A stretch of DNA of 10,008 nt, taken from the NCBI GenBank assembly GCA_910584605.1, contig CAJUAW010000108.1:1-10008 (forward strand), written 5' to 3'. The stretch comes from an uncultured Oscillospiraceae bacterium (GTDB lineage Bacteria > Bacillota_A > Clostridia > Oscillospirales > Oscillospiraceae). The notes below the pieces were generated by a model. The model was not told the origin of the DNA, ran no database searches, and saw nothing but the letters and a program-made list of their open reading frames with translations. This document shows positions 1-6,551 of this stretch, piece by piece (the first letter of the stretch is position 1; every line of letters starts with the position of its first letter). The position numbers and the translations under genes were made by a program.

Positions 1-834
1 CGATCTCCCGCCCGCCACAACTTCACCTGTCTTAGTAAGCTTTGTATTATTTTCCGTATCTAAAAAAGCACTAACCCCAAAATCAATAATCTTAAATATC
101 TTCTCCTTTGTTGAAAATACAACATTGCTCGACTTTAAGTCCCGATGTATGATTCCCTTTTTATGGGCATACTCTAATCCTCTTAAAATTGGCTTTATGA
201 CGTTTACACTGTTTTCAAAGCTTAATATACTGTGCTTTTCCTGTAATTCGTTTAAATCATATCCTTCAATATACTCCATTCTTATAAACGGTCCTTCAGA
301 AATTCTGCCTGCATCGTATATTTTAACAATATTCATATGATTTAACTGAAAGAGCATCTTAGCCTCTCTGAAAAATCTCCTTTCTCTATCTTCCTGCTCT
401 TTTGATGATACAAAAATAGGAGTGTATACTTTTACCGCAAAGTCCATATCCAAACAATTATTGTGGTATTTAAAAACACAGCCAAAGCCTCCGGAGCCAA
501 TCTGCTCAACTCTTTTATACTGTTTTATCTGTAAAAACGGATCTGCTTCTTCATCAGAATGTTCCTCTATATATTCAATCAAACGATTTATGGAATCTGC
601 AATCAGTTGTCTTCTTCCCGCATAGCTGCTGGACTCATTCTGCATATATCGTCTAAACTCATCTGCTGTCCTACAAACTCTGATAAACTTCGGGATTTGC
701 TCTTTACTTACGTTTTCCAATAAAGAGTTCCTTGTTTGAGTATAATATTTATCGTCAATGGTTCCATCCGTTGCCTTTGACAGCAACCCTATTTTATACT
801 CATCTAACATATCTATCAATTCGGTCTTTGTCAT
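1..834 (-). CDS. Hanks-type serine/threonine protein kinase with an N-terminal helical module (3' end missing)
   Basis: I translated this gene from the minus strand: 278 codons are open from ATG at 834 to the left edge, where the gene is cut. Residues about 1-95 form a charged, probably helical module of unknown function, including the segment YAGRRQLIADSINRLIEYIE. A protein kinase domain follows: glycine loop IGSGGFGCV (112-120), ATP-binding lysine K135 in AVKVY, a likely alpha-C glutamate E157, catalytic loop HRDLKSSN (230-237, catalytic D232) and the Mg-binding DFG at 251-253. All core catalytic residues before the edge are present, so it should be an active kinase; the activation loop runs off the window. 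The start is set by an in-frame TGA at 871-873 and by AAGGAG at 847-852, 12 bases upstream. Codons are AT-rich, unlike the neighbouring operon. Substrate is unknown. A role in signalling or phage defence is possible but not shown. Confidence 0.9.
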   Translation of the reverse strand, partial: MTKTELIDMLDEYKIGLLSKATDGTIDDKYYTQTRNSLLENVSKEQIPKFIRVCRTADEFRRYMQNESSSYAGRRQLIADSINRLIEYIEEHSDEEADPFLQIKQYKRVEQIGSGGFGCVFKYHNNCLDMDFAVKVYTPIFVSSKEQEDRERRFFREAKMLFQLNHMNIVKIYDAGRISEGPFIRMEYIEGYDLNELQEKHSILSFENSVNVIKPILRGLEYAHKKGIIHRDLKSSNVVFSTKEKIFKIIDFGVSAFLDTENNTKLTKTGEVVAGGRS

Positions 835-846
835 CGTCCCATCTCT

Positions 847-852
847 CTCCTT
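847..852 (-). promoter_or_regulatory. Ribosome binding site of the kinase gene
   Basis: AAGGAG on the minus strand lies 12 bases before the ATG at 834. The spacing is slightly long, but no other in-frame start exists between it and the upstream in-frame stop at 871-873. Confidence 0.55.
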
Positions 853-894
853 AACTCGACATCTTCTCAGTCAAAACCAATTGTATTCTTAGTT

Positions 895-923
895 ATTATA
901 CCTCAAAACCAGGAGAGCCACAA
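895..923 (-). promoter_or_regulatory. Putative sigma-70-type promoter for the kinase gene
   Basis: On the minus strand a perfect TATAAT (-10, 900 to 895) is preceded by a 17-base spacer and TTGTGG (-35, 923 to 918), which matches the TTG of the consensus TTGACA. This would start transcription near 888, giving a leader of about 50 bases before the kinase ATG at 834. The call rests only on consensus match and position. It would let the kinase be expressed independently of the cobalamin operon upstream. Confidence 0.5.
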
Positions 924-1076
924 GCATCCGCCCATAAAAACATCTGACCATAGTTGAGAGCTATTCCTGCTTGTGTTTCTGCTATTCTTGTATTTCTATG
1001 CCGTCTCAAGCTGCGGTGCTCATTGCTTCTGCCCAGTCAAAACCTTCTCACAAAACCTCTCCCTGTTCCCTTCCAA

Positions 1077-1724
1077 TTAACACCTAATTTCCTCCGTAGT
1101 CTGATAAAGCAGCGCATTACAAACCGCCGCCGCTACACCGCTACCGCCCTTTCGGCCCATGGAAAGGATAGCCGGGACTCCCTTCTCCTGACAGACCGCC
1201 CATGCTGCCTCCTTACTCTCCACCACGTTGACAAACCCCACCGGCACGCCGATTACCAGGGAAGGACGCAGGCCTGCTTCAATCAGCTCCGCAATGCGCA
1301 GCAGCGCCGTGGGGGCATTACCAATGGCAAAAACAGCGCTGGGAAACCGTCCAGATGCCTTCTCCATCGCTGCCACAGCCCGGGTAGTACCCTTTTCCTT
1401 TGCCGCCCGTGCCACATCCTCATCCGCCATAAAGCAGCAGACCTGCCCGCCCAGCTTCGTCAGGACGGGCTTGTTAATCCCGGCTTTTGCCATGTTGGTA
1501 TCTGTGACAATCGCTGCCCTATTTAGCAGAGCCGCTTGGCCCAGTTTCACCGCACCTGGGGTAAAACGGAGATTTCCTGCGAAGTCAAAATCTGCCGTAG
1601 TATGGATTACCCGCCTGACCACGGCAGCGCTCTCCTCCGGCAGGACAATCCCTTTCTCCCTCAGTTCCTGGGCAATGATGGACATGCTGGTCCGCTCAAT
1701 GTCCTCCGGAAGGATGTGCTTCAT
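1077..1724 (-). CDS. cbiC: Precorrin-8X / cobalt-precorrin-8 methylmutase CbiC
   Basis: This 215-residue protein matches CbiC/CobH in length and sequence. The enzyme moves the C-11 methyl group to C-12, turning cobalt-precorrin-8 into cobyrinic acid (cobyrinate), the last ring-modifying step of the anaerobic route. Visible signatures are the N-terminal helix containing SMSIIAQEL, the catalytic-histidine segment VIHTTADFDFAG with His41, the VTDTNMAKAGI segment, and the AIGNAPTAL and GVPVGFVNVVESKE segments typical of the family. The ATG at 1724 overlaps the cbiP stop by four bases (ATGA), and GAGGGGG lies about nine bases upstream. It is the last gene of the operon and ends at TAA. Its G+C is a little lower toward the 3' end (53% in 1081-1140). 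The domain appears complete and probably functional. Confidence 0.96.
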   Translation of the reverse strand: MKHILPEDIERTSMSIIAQELREKGIVLPEESAAVVRRVIHTTADFDFAGNLRFTPGAVKLGQAALLNRAAIVTDTNMAKAGINKPVLTKLGGQVCCFMADEDVARAAKEKGTTRAVAAMEKASGRFPSAVFAIGNAPTALLRIAELIEAGLRPSLVIGVPVGFVNVVESKEAAWAVCQEKGVPAILSMGRKGGSGVAAAVCNALLYQTTEEIRC

Positions 1725-2911
1725 TGGGATAGCCCCCTCTCATACTGCTCCATCGCCTGGTAGATAGCAGTCAGGGCCAGATTTGCCCGCACCGCGTCCG
1801 CCAGCAGATTAAACTGCTCTTCCTGGTAGGCTTGGCGGTCCTCCGGGCGGTAGGGGACAGGGGTCAGCCCCTTGCGTTCCAGCAGCCAGCCGGCCAGTCG
1901 GACTACATTTTCTCCGGAATCGAAAATACCGCCGGACAGGCCCAACCACAGTCTCTCCCGGATGGCCGCCGCCAAGCCGCTTTCTGCCAGCCAACGACTA
2001 TCCTCCAGGGGATCGGCACTTCCAGGCAGGATGACAAGGTCCGGCTCCCCTAGCCGGGACGTCCGCTCCACATACCGCACCCCCAGGGCCGGGTGGCGCT
2101 CCAGCGGAGCAAAATCGGTAAAATTGGATATGTGGGGCAAACGGATCACGGCGATGTCTACGAGGCGATCATGCTCCATCCGGGTCAGGCGGGGGGACAG
2201 GCTGTCCTCATCGTCGATATCCACTTTAGCATAGGGGACCACTCCCAGTACCGGGACGCCGGTGAGCTCCTCCAGCTGTCTCAAACCGGGGCGCAGGAGG
2301 GACACGTCTCCCCGGAATTTGTTGATGATTGTACCGACTACCCGGGTCCGCTCTCGCTCCTCCAGCAGAGCGACGGTGCCGTAGAGCTGGGCAAACACCC
2401 CGCCCCGGTCGATGTCCCCTACCAGCAGCACCGGGGCGTTCACCAGCTCCGCCAGCCCCATGTTGACAAAGCAGTCCCCCTGTCTCAGGTTAATCTCCGC
2501 CGGGCTTCCAGCCCCCTCGATGACGATGATGTCATGCTCCGCCGCTAGGTTGTGATAGGCCGCCAGTACCTCGGTAGTCAGTGTGGGCTTCAGCCTGAAG
2601 TAGTCCGCCGCCTGATAGTGCCCCCGAACTTGACCGTTGACAATGAGCTGGCTCCCCGTGTCGCTGGAGGGCTTGAGCAGCACAGGGTTCATCCGCACAT
2701 CGGGCTCCAGCCCAGCCGCCCAGGCCTGGACCGCCTGGGCCCGGCTCATCTCCAGACCCTCCGGAGTGAGATAGCTGTTCAGCGCCATGTTCTGCCCCTT
2801 GAATGGAGCGGCTTTATAGCCGTCCTGCCGGAAAATCCGGCACAAAGCGGTGACTAGCAGGCTCTTGCCCACGTTGGACATGGTCCCCTGAACCATGATG
2901 CATTTTGCCAT
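1721..2911 (-). CDS. cbiP: Cobyric acid synthase CbiP with an internally deleted amidotransferase domain
   Basis: CbiP/CobQ amidates side chains b, d, e and g of adenosyl-cobyrinic acid a,c-diamide using ATP and glutamine-derived ammonia. The N-terminal synthetase domain is intact: P-loop GTMSNVGKS (9-17), FKGQNMALNSYLTPEG (37-52), VIEGAGSPAEINLR (130-143), and DIDRGGVFAQLYGT (166-179). The second domain starts normally with DLVILPGS (291-298) and WLAESGLAAAIRE (307-319), then passes at residues about 320-330 straight to GGIFDSGENVVRLAGWLLERKG, which belongs at the domain's C-terminal end. The family's GICGGYQ nucleophile-cysteine motif and YLHG histidine motif are missing, the latter reading LSGG. 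Total length is 396 residues against roughly 490-510 normally, with no frameshift or stop. Glutamine-dependent activity should be lost; an ammonia-dependent enzyme, a decayed gene or an assembly error are possible. The ATG abuts the cobD stop (TAAATG), and GGGAGG at 2920-2925 is the RBS. Confidence 0.93.
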   Translation of the reverse strand: MAKCIMVQGTMSNVGKSLLVTALCRIFRQDGYKAAPFKGQNMALNSYLTPEGLEMSRAQAVQAWAAGLEPDVRMNPVLLKPSSDTGSQLIVNGQVRGHYQAADYFRLKPTLTTEVLAAYHNLAAEHDIIVIEGAGSPAEINLRQGDCFVNMGLAELVNAPVLLVGDIDRGGVFAQLYGTVALLEERERTRVVGTIINKFRGDVSLLRPGLRQLEELTGVPVLGVVPYAKVDIDDEDSLSPRLTRMEHDRLVDIAVIRLPHISNFTDFAPLERHPALGVRYVERTSRLGEPDLVILPGSADPLEDSRWLAESGLAAAIRERLWLGLSGGIFDSGENVVRLAGWLLERKGLTPVPYRPEDRQAYQEEQFNLLADAVRANLALTAIYQAMEQYERGLSQ

Positions 2912-3964
2912 TTACAGTACCTCCCTCATGGTCCGCAGAAGAACCTGATTTTCTTCCCCCGTCCGCACTGCCGCCCGGTACCAGCCGGGGCCCAGACCGT
3001 GGTAGTTAGAGCAGTCCCGGAGCAGGACGCCCCGCTCACGCAGCCGCTCCCCCAGGTTAGACGCAGGGGAAAAGAACAGCAGATAGTTGGCCTCCCCCGG
3101 GCAGACCTGAAATCCCAGCACCTCCAACCCCGCCGCCAACCGGGGGCGCTCCCGCTGAATAAGCCGGCGCACCTGGGACAGATAGCCGTCTTCCTCCAGC
3201 GCCGCCAGCCCTGCCGCCTGCGCCGGGCCGGACACCGCCCAGGGCGGGCCGCTTGTCCGCATTTGCTCCAATAAACGTACATTCCGGCACAGGGCATACC
3301 CCAGCCGCAGACCGGCCATACCGTAACTTTTGGTAAAAGCCCGCAAAACCAACAGATTAGGAAAGCTGGAAAGCAGTTTCACCAGGGAGTGTTCCACAGG
3401 ATTGTCCAGCAGATCGTTGAAGCATTCATCCACCACCAGCAGGGCACCCTGAGCAGCGCACCGCTCCAGGATTTTGACCAACAGCCGCCGGTCCGTGGTC
3501 CGCCCGGTGGGGTTGTTGGGCTCGCAGAGGAACATCATGTCCAGGCCGGGGGCAACTGCCGTCAAAATATCCTCCGACACAGCGTAATTATTATTATGGC
3601 GGAGCGGGAAGCGTGTCACGGAGCAACCGCACAGGGTCAGGGCGTTTTCGTACTCGGAAAATGTCGGGGCTGATACCAACGCCGTTTTGGGCCCCTTCGC
3701 CAGCGCCAGCCGGTAAATCAAGTCGGAGGCCCCGTTCCCGCACAAAATCCAGTCCGCCGGGACGCTGTGCCGCTCCGACAGCTTTTCCCGCAGTTCCCGG
3801 CACAGAGGGTCCGGGTAGCGGTCCGCCCTGTCCAGCGCCCGGACCGCCGCCTGCCTTACTTTTTCCGGAATCCCCAGCGGGCTGACATTGGCGGAGAAGT
3901 CCAGGAGCGGGACAGAGTACTCCCGCTCATAGCCCGCCCAATCGCCGCCGTGGCTCAGTTCCAT
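2912..3964 (-). CDS. cobD: L-threonine-O-3-phosphate decarboxylase CobD
   Basis: This 350-residue PLP-dependent enzyme of aminotransferase fold type I decarboxylates L-threonine phosphate to (R)-1-amino-2-propanol phosphate, the arm that CbiB attaches to the corrin. Family signatures are the N-terminal HGGDW (5-9), LDFSANVSPLG (21-31), CGNGASDLIYRLA (75-87), PNNPTG (149-154), VVDECFNDL (177-185) and the PLP-lysine segment FTKSYGMAGLRLGY with Lys212. A histidinol-phosphate aminotransferase is the obvious alternative, but the HGG start and the position beside cbiB and cbiP favour CobD. I chose the ATG at 3964, not the start 13 codons upstream, because MELSHGGD matches the family N-terminus and GAGGGGG (3973-3979) is well placed. 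It overlaps the cbiB 3' end by ten bases. No threonine kinase is visible nearby to supply the substrate. Confidence 0.94.
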   Translation of the reverse strand: MELSHGGDWAGYEREYSVPLLDFSANVSPLGIPEKVRQAAVRALDRADRYPDPLCRELREKLSERHSVPADWILCGNGASDLIYRLALAKGPKTALVSAPTFSEYENALTLCGCSVTRFPLRHNNNYAVSEDILTAVAPGLDMMFLCEPNNPTGRTTDRRLLVKILERCAAQGALLVVDECFNDLLDNPVEHSLVKLLSSFPNLLVLRAFTKSYGMAGLRLGYALCRNVRLLEQMRTSGPPWAVSGPAQAAGLAALEEDGYLSQVRRLIQRERPRLAAGLEVLGFQVCPGEANYLLFFSPASNLGERLRERGVLLRDCSNYHGLGPGWYRAAVRTGEENQVLLRTMREVL

Positions 3965-4905
3965 ACAAGAATCCCCCTCATCAGCGCCAGCAGAGCCATG
4001 CACAAAAAACTCCCCACGTACAGCATCCGGATGGCCCGACCAATATCCGACCGCTCGATCTTCCGCAGAGAGTCGCCGATAGTTGGTTTGTCGTGCAATT
4101 CCCCGAAGTAGAAGGCTGGCCCGCCCAACTGCACCCCCAGCGCCCCAGCCATGACGGCCTCCGTCTGGGCGGAGTTGGGGCTAGCGTGGTTCCGTCGGTC
4201 CCGTCGCCAGACACGCCAAGCCCCGAAGGCACTCTCCCCGGTCAATGCCGCCGCCAGAATCAGCAGGAGAGCGGACAGACGGGACGGAATATAATTTGCC
4301 AAATCGTCCAGCTTCGCCGCCGCCCGCCCGAAGTACAGATAGCGGTTATTTTTATAGCCAACCATGCTGTCCATGGTGTTGATCGCCTTGTAACACAGGG
4401 CCAGAGGCGCGCCGCCCAGGAACATGTACGCCATGGGGGCCGCCACGCCGTCGGAAAAATTCTCTGCCACCGTCTCCACAACGGCCCGGGCCACTCCTTC
4501 GGCGGACAGATGTTCCGTGTCCCGCCCCACGATCCGCCCCACTGCCCGGCGGGCCTTCTCTAGCGTCCCTGCGGTCAGCACCCGATAGACGTTTTTCGCC
4601 TCATCCCCCAGCCCCTTGACAGCCAGACACTGCCAGCACCAGACCGTCTCCAAAGCGAACCGCAGAGCTGGGTGGACCAGCCCGCACAGCCGCAGGGCCA
4701 GAGCGGACAGAGCCAGCGTCCCCAGAGGGAGGGTGATTGCCAGGATGCCCCCGCCCAGCAGCTCATTGGGGCAGATTTTCCGCAGAAAACCCTCCAATTT
4801 CGTGATGTACCGGCCCATGAACACCACCGGATGGGGCATCCAGGCCGGGTCCCCCAGCAACAGGTCCAGACCGAAGCCGCCCAACGCGGCATAAAAAATC
4901 CTCAT
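3955..4905 (-). CDS. cbiB: Adenosylcobinamide-phosphate synthase CbiB
   Basis: CbiB is a membrane protein that joins aminopropanol (or its phosphate) to the f side chain of adenosylcobyric acid, giving adenosylcobinamide (phosphate). The 316-residue product has the full set of family blocks: DLLLGDPAWMPHPV (14-27), GRDTEHLSAEGVARAVVETV (127-146), AENFSDGVAAPM (147-158), AINTMDSMVGYKNNRYLYFG (174-193), KLDDLANYIPSRLSAL (198-213) and HASPNSAQTEAVMAGALGVQ (240-259). Hydrophobic stretches near 51-77, 155-172, 208-222 and 294-313 fit a polytopic inner-membrane protein. I start it at ATG 4905, one base after the cobC stop (TAAAATG), because the TTG at 4926 would add seven residues not needed for the family N-terminus. 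GAGG lies 12 bases before the ATG, so initiation probably relies on coupling to cobC. It neighbours its substrate supplier, cobD. Confidence 0.95.
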   Translation of the reverse strand: MRIFYAALGGFGLDLLLGDPAWMPHPVVFMGRYITKLEGFLRKICPNELLGGGILAITLPLGTLALSALALRLCGLVHPALRFALETVWCWQCLAVKGLGDEAKNVYRVLTAGTLEKARRAVGRIVGRDTEHLSAEGVARAVVETVAENFSDGVAAPMAYMFLGGAPLALCYKAINTMDSMVGYKNNRYLYFGRAAAKLDDLANYIPSRLSALLLILAAALTGESAFGAWRVWRRDRRNHASPNSAQTEAVMAGALGVQLGGPAFYFGELHDKPTIGDSLRKIERSDIGRAIRMLYVGSFLCMALLALMRGILVWN

Positions 4906-4906
4906 T

Positions 4907-5452
4907 TTAAAAATGTACCTCGTCAATCAGTGTTTGCCCGTCCAGCACAAAACCGCCGCCGCAAGGGGATTGCCAGTGGAAGTAGCCCCGGTGGGGTCGG
5001 GCATACCGCTCCAGAATCGCCATCTGGACGCCTCCGTGGGCCACGATCACCAGCCGCTCCGCCTCAATTTCCAACAGGGGGACAAAGGCATCCCACACCC
5101 GGTCGGAAAACTCCGCCAGGCTTTCCCCGCCGGAGCAGCGCCCTGTACAGCCGCTTTCCACCCAGGCGCGATAGACCGAATCGTGTTCCATCTCTGCGGC
5201 GGTGCGGCCCTCGAAGACGCCGAAGTCCATCTCCCGAAAGCCCGGAACCACAATCTGCTCCGCTGTTGGAAACAGGATGGCGGCAGTCTCCCGGGCCCGG
5301 GAGAGGGGCGACACATAGACCACCTCCGGGGAAAAATCCGCCTGTCTCAATGCCGCCCGGCCTGCCGGGGAGAGGGGAACGTCGGTAAGGCCTTGGTAGC
5401 GGTGTTCCTCGTTGTATCGGGTGGCACCGTGGCGGATCAGGTAGATCAGCAC
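4907..5452 (-). CDS. cobC: Histidine phosphatase, probable alpha-ribazole phosphatase CobC
   Basis: This 181-residue protein belongs to the histidine phosphatase (phosphoglycerate mutase-like) superfamily. It has the phosphohistidine motif LIRHGATRYN with nucleophile His8, the SPLSRARETA block (48-57), the REMDFGVFEG block (73-82) with candidate acid residues Glu74 and Glu81, GGESLAEF (108-115), and the second catalytic histidine His139 in IVAHGGVQ. The superfamily has many functions; inside a cobalamin operon between cobU/cobS and cbiB the likely role is removal of the 5'-phosphate from alpha-ribazole phosphate or from adenosylcobalamin phosphate. I choose GTG at 5452 because it directly precedes LIYLIRHG, GAAGGGA is upstream, and it overlaps the preceding gene by only seven bases. 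A start at 5515 would add 21 residues not found in the family. Function within the superfamily is inferred from context. Confidence 0.88.
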   Translation of the reverse strand: MLIYLIRHGATRYNEEHRYQGLTDVPLSPAGRAALRQADFSPEVVYVSPLSRARETAAILFPTAEQIVVPGFREMDFGVFEGRTAAEMEHDSVYRAWVESGCTGRCSGGESLAEFSDRVWDAFVPLLEIEAERLVIVAHGGVQMAILERYARPHRGYFHWQSPCGGGFVLDGQTLIDEVHF

Positions 5453-5784
5453 AGCAGTTTTCCCTTCAGTACCTGGGGCAGACCGCAGTACACCCGGACC
5501 ACTGTGTCCGCACAACCGGCCAGCAGGCAGGCCAGCCGCCCCGCCGCCTCCCGTGCCGCCCGCTCTGCCGGGTCAATGGGCACCACCCCGCCGCCGATCT
5601 CGGTAGCAATGACGATTTCCTTTTGGGACAGCTCCTCCGCCAGGGTGGACAGGTTGGGGGCTTTTGCCGCCAAATCCTGCACGTCCCACACGGCCTTTTC
5701 GGCAAATTCCTCCCGAGACAGGCCCAGAGCCTGACGGATATACTCCCTTTTTCCCGCAAACAGCGGACCGGTGACGAAAATCAT
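5446..5784 (-). CDS. Short CobU-like protein (second adenosylcobinamide kinase/guanylyltransferase family member)
   Basis: This 112-residue protein resembles CobU but is about two thirds of its normal length. The N-terminus MIFVTGPLFAGKREYI sits where CobU has its P-loop, but reads GPLFAGKR rather than GGxxSGKS, so nucleotide binding may be altered. The middle of CobU is absent, including the RIxxHH guanylylation site and the LLECLxxLxxNL segment. The C-terminal half follows the CobU consensus: IVIATEIGGGVVPIDPAERA (57-76), then AGRLACLLAGCADTVVRVYCGLP (81-103). ATG at 5784 shares one base with the cobS stop (TAATG), and GGGAGG (5792-5797) is the RBS. The good frame, RBS and tight packing suggest a maintained gene, not debris. 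It could be an accessory subunit of the full-length CobU, a regulator, or a reduced kinase. Database annotation would probably call it CobU; I doubt it does both reactions alone. Confidence 0.8.
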   Translation of the reverse strand: MIFVTGPLFAGKREYIRQALGLSREEFAEKAVWDVQDLAAKAPNLSTLAEELSQKEIVIATEIGGGVVPIDPAERAAREAAGRLACLLAGCADTVVRVYCGLPQVLKGKLLC

Positions 5785-6551
5785 TAAAACGCCTCCCAAT
5801 ACTGCGCCAGACACACCGCCCCCAGCATCCACAGTTCGGCTGTCTGTAAAAACCACCCCGCTAGGTCGCCAGACAGCCCGCCGAACTGCTTTTTCGCCAT
5901 TCTGTGGTAACAGGCAAACACGCCGAGGGCCGCCAGGACCGCCGTTCCGCCATCCAGCCCCCGCAGACACAGCCCTCCGCCGAGAAGGACAACCAGCACG
6001 GTCAGCAAAAATTTCAGCCGCCCCCTGTCCGCCGCTGTGGCGAAGGCGTGGGCCAGCCCGGCGTCCTTTGCCAGGGGAAAGGCCACCACCGCCAGAGCGG
6101 ACAGGGTCCGGGACAGGGGGAACATCAGCAGAAACAGCGGCCCGTCATACCGTGGCAGGGCGGTCCAGAGGGCGAAGGCCGTCGTGAAGTACCCGCACAG
6201 GTGGATGGCGGCGAAGGCCCCCAAGCGGGGGTCCTTTAAAATCTCCTGCTTTTTCTCCGGCGGGGCGTGGCTGGACAGAGCGTCCCAGGTGTCGGCATAG
6301 CCGTCCAGGTGAACGCCCCCGGTGAACAGGACGGGGATCAGGGTTAGCCCCGCCCCCCGCAGGATGTTGGGCAGGGCCAGCGTTCCGCATAGCGTGGCCC
6401 AGCCCCAGCAGGTTCCGCCGATGACTATCCCCACCAGTGGAAAGGCCGCCAGCAGCCAGCGGGTATTTTTCTCCGTCCATGCCACCTGTGGGGCGGGCAG
6501 AGCGGAAAACATGGAAAAGGATACCGCTATCGTCTCTAAAATTGTCCTCAT
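5784..6551 (-). CDS. cobS: Adenosylcobinamide-GDP ribazoletransferase (cobalamin synthase) CobS
   Basis: CobS is the integral membrane enzyme that joins adenosylcobinamide-GDP to alpha-ribazole (or its phosphate), closing the nucleotide loop. The 255-residue product has the three family blocks: GGVHLDGYADTWDALSS (78-94), KDPRLGAFA (106-114) and GGLSGDLAGW (224-233), with several hydrophobic segments including 32-56, 136-160, 181-197 and 204-215. The acidic residues of the first and third blocks are the expected metal/diphosphate ligands. The ATG at 6551 forms an ATGA overlap with the cobU stop and has GGAAGGGAG at 6556-6564. A longer reading to 6692 is only the cobU antiframe and lacks family sequence. 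Length matches the usual 240-260 residues. It stands between the two CobU-family genes. Confidence 0.95.
   Translation of the reverse strand: MRTILETIAVSFSMFSALPAPQVAWTEKNTRWLLAAFPLVGIVIGGTCWGWATLCGTLALPNILRGAGLTLIPVLFTGGVHLDGYADTWDALSSHAPPEKKQEILKDPRLGAFAAIHLCGYFTTAFALWTALPRYDGPLFLLMFPLSRTLSALAVVAFPLAKDAGLAHAFATAADRGRLKFLLTVLVVLLGGGLCLRGLDGGTAVLAALGVFACYHRMAKKQFGGLSGDLAGWFLQTAELWMLGAVCLAQYWEAF

Larger units (their letters stand above)
835..1076. other. Intergenic region between the cobalamin operon and the kinase gene
   Basis: No gene is supported here. It contains the putative kinase promoter, four copies of CAAAACC (872-878, 904-910, 1038-1044, 1051-1057), and an 11-base direct repeat CAGTCAAAACC at 868-878 and 1034-1044. 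I looked on the minus strand after cbiC for a GC-rich hairpin followed by a T-run and found none that is convincing, so read-through from the operon into the kinase gene cannot be excluded. Base composition falls from GC-rich to AT-rich across this stretch, making it the likely boundary between two genomic segments. Confidence 0.6.

Noticed and set aside
125..625. Small plus-strand frames (71 and 67 residues) in the AT-rich part
   Set aside because: They lie opposite conserved kinase motifs (glycine loop, HRDLK) on the minus strand.
960..1001. Imperfect tandem repeat with GCTATTC spaced 21 bases apart (960-966 and 981-987)
   Set aside because: Only two degenerate copies, with gaps after the first nine bases; compatible with chance.
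924..1076. Rho-independent terminator after cbiC
   Set aside because: I looked for a GC-rich inverted repeat followed by T residues on the minus strand; only a four-base ATAG/CTAT stem near 948-962 with a nearby T5 run was found, which is too weak.
954..1767. Plus-strand open frames opposite cbiC (190, 179 and 75 residues)
   Set aside because: They are antisense to a complete CbiC. The frame starting at 954 also begins in the intergenic stretch with no good RBS and no family likeness.
4906..4926. TTG start for cbiB seven codons upstream
   Set aside because: It lies inside cobC, and the ATG at 4905 gives the normal family N-terminus. It cannot be fully excluded because the RBS spacing for the ATG is long.
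5453..5515. ATG start for the histidine phosphatase 21 codons upstream of GTG 5452
   Set aside because: It would overlap the CobU-like gene by 70 bases and add residues with no counterpart before the RHG motif.
4672..5734. Long plus-strand open frames (238 and 273 residues) opposite cbiB, cobC and the CobU-like gene
   Set aside because: They are proline/arginine-rich antisense frames arising from GC-rich codon bias; they lack recognisable motifs and lie opposite well-conserved genes.
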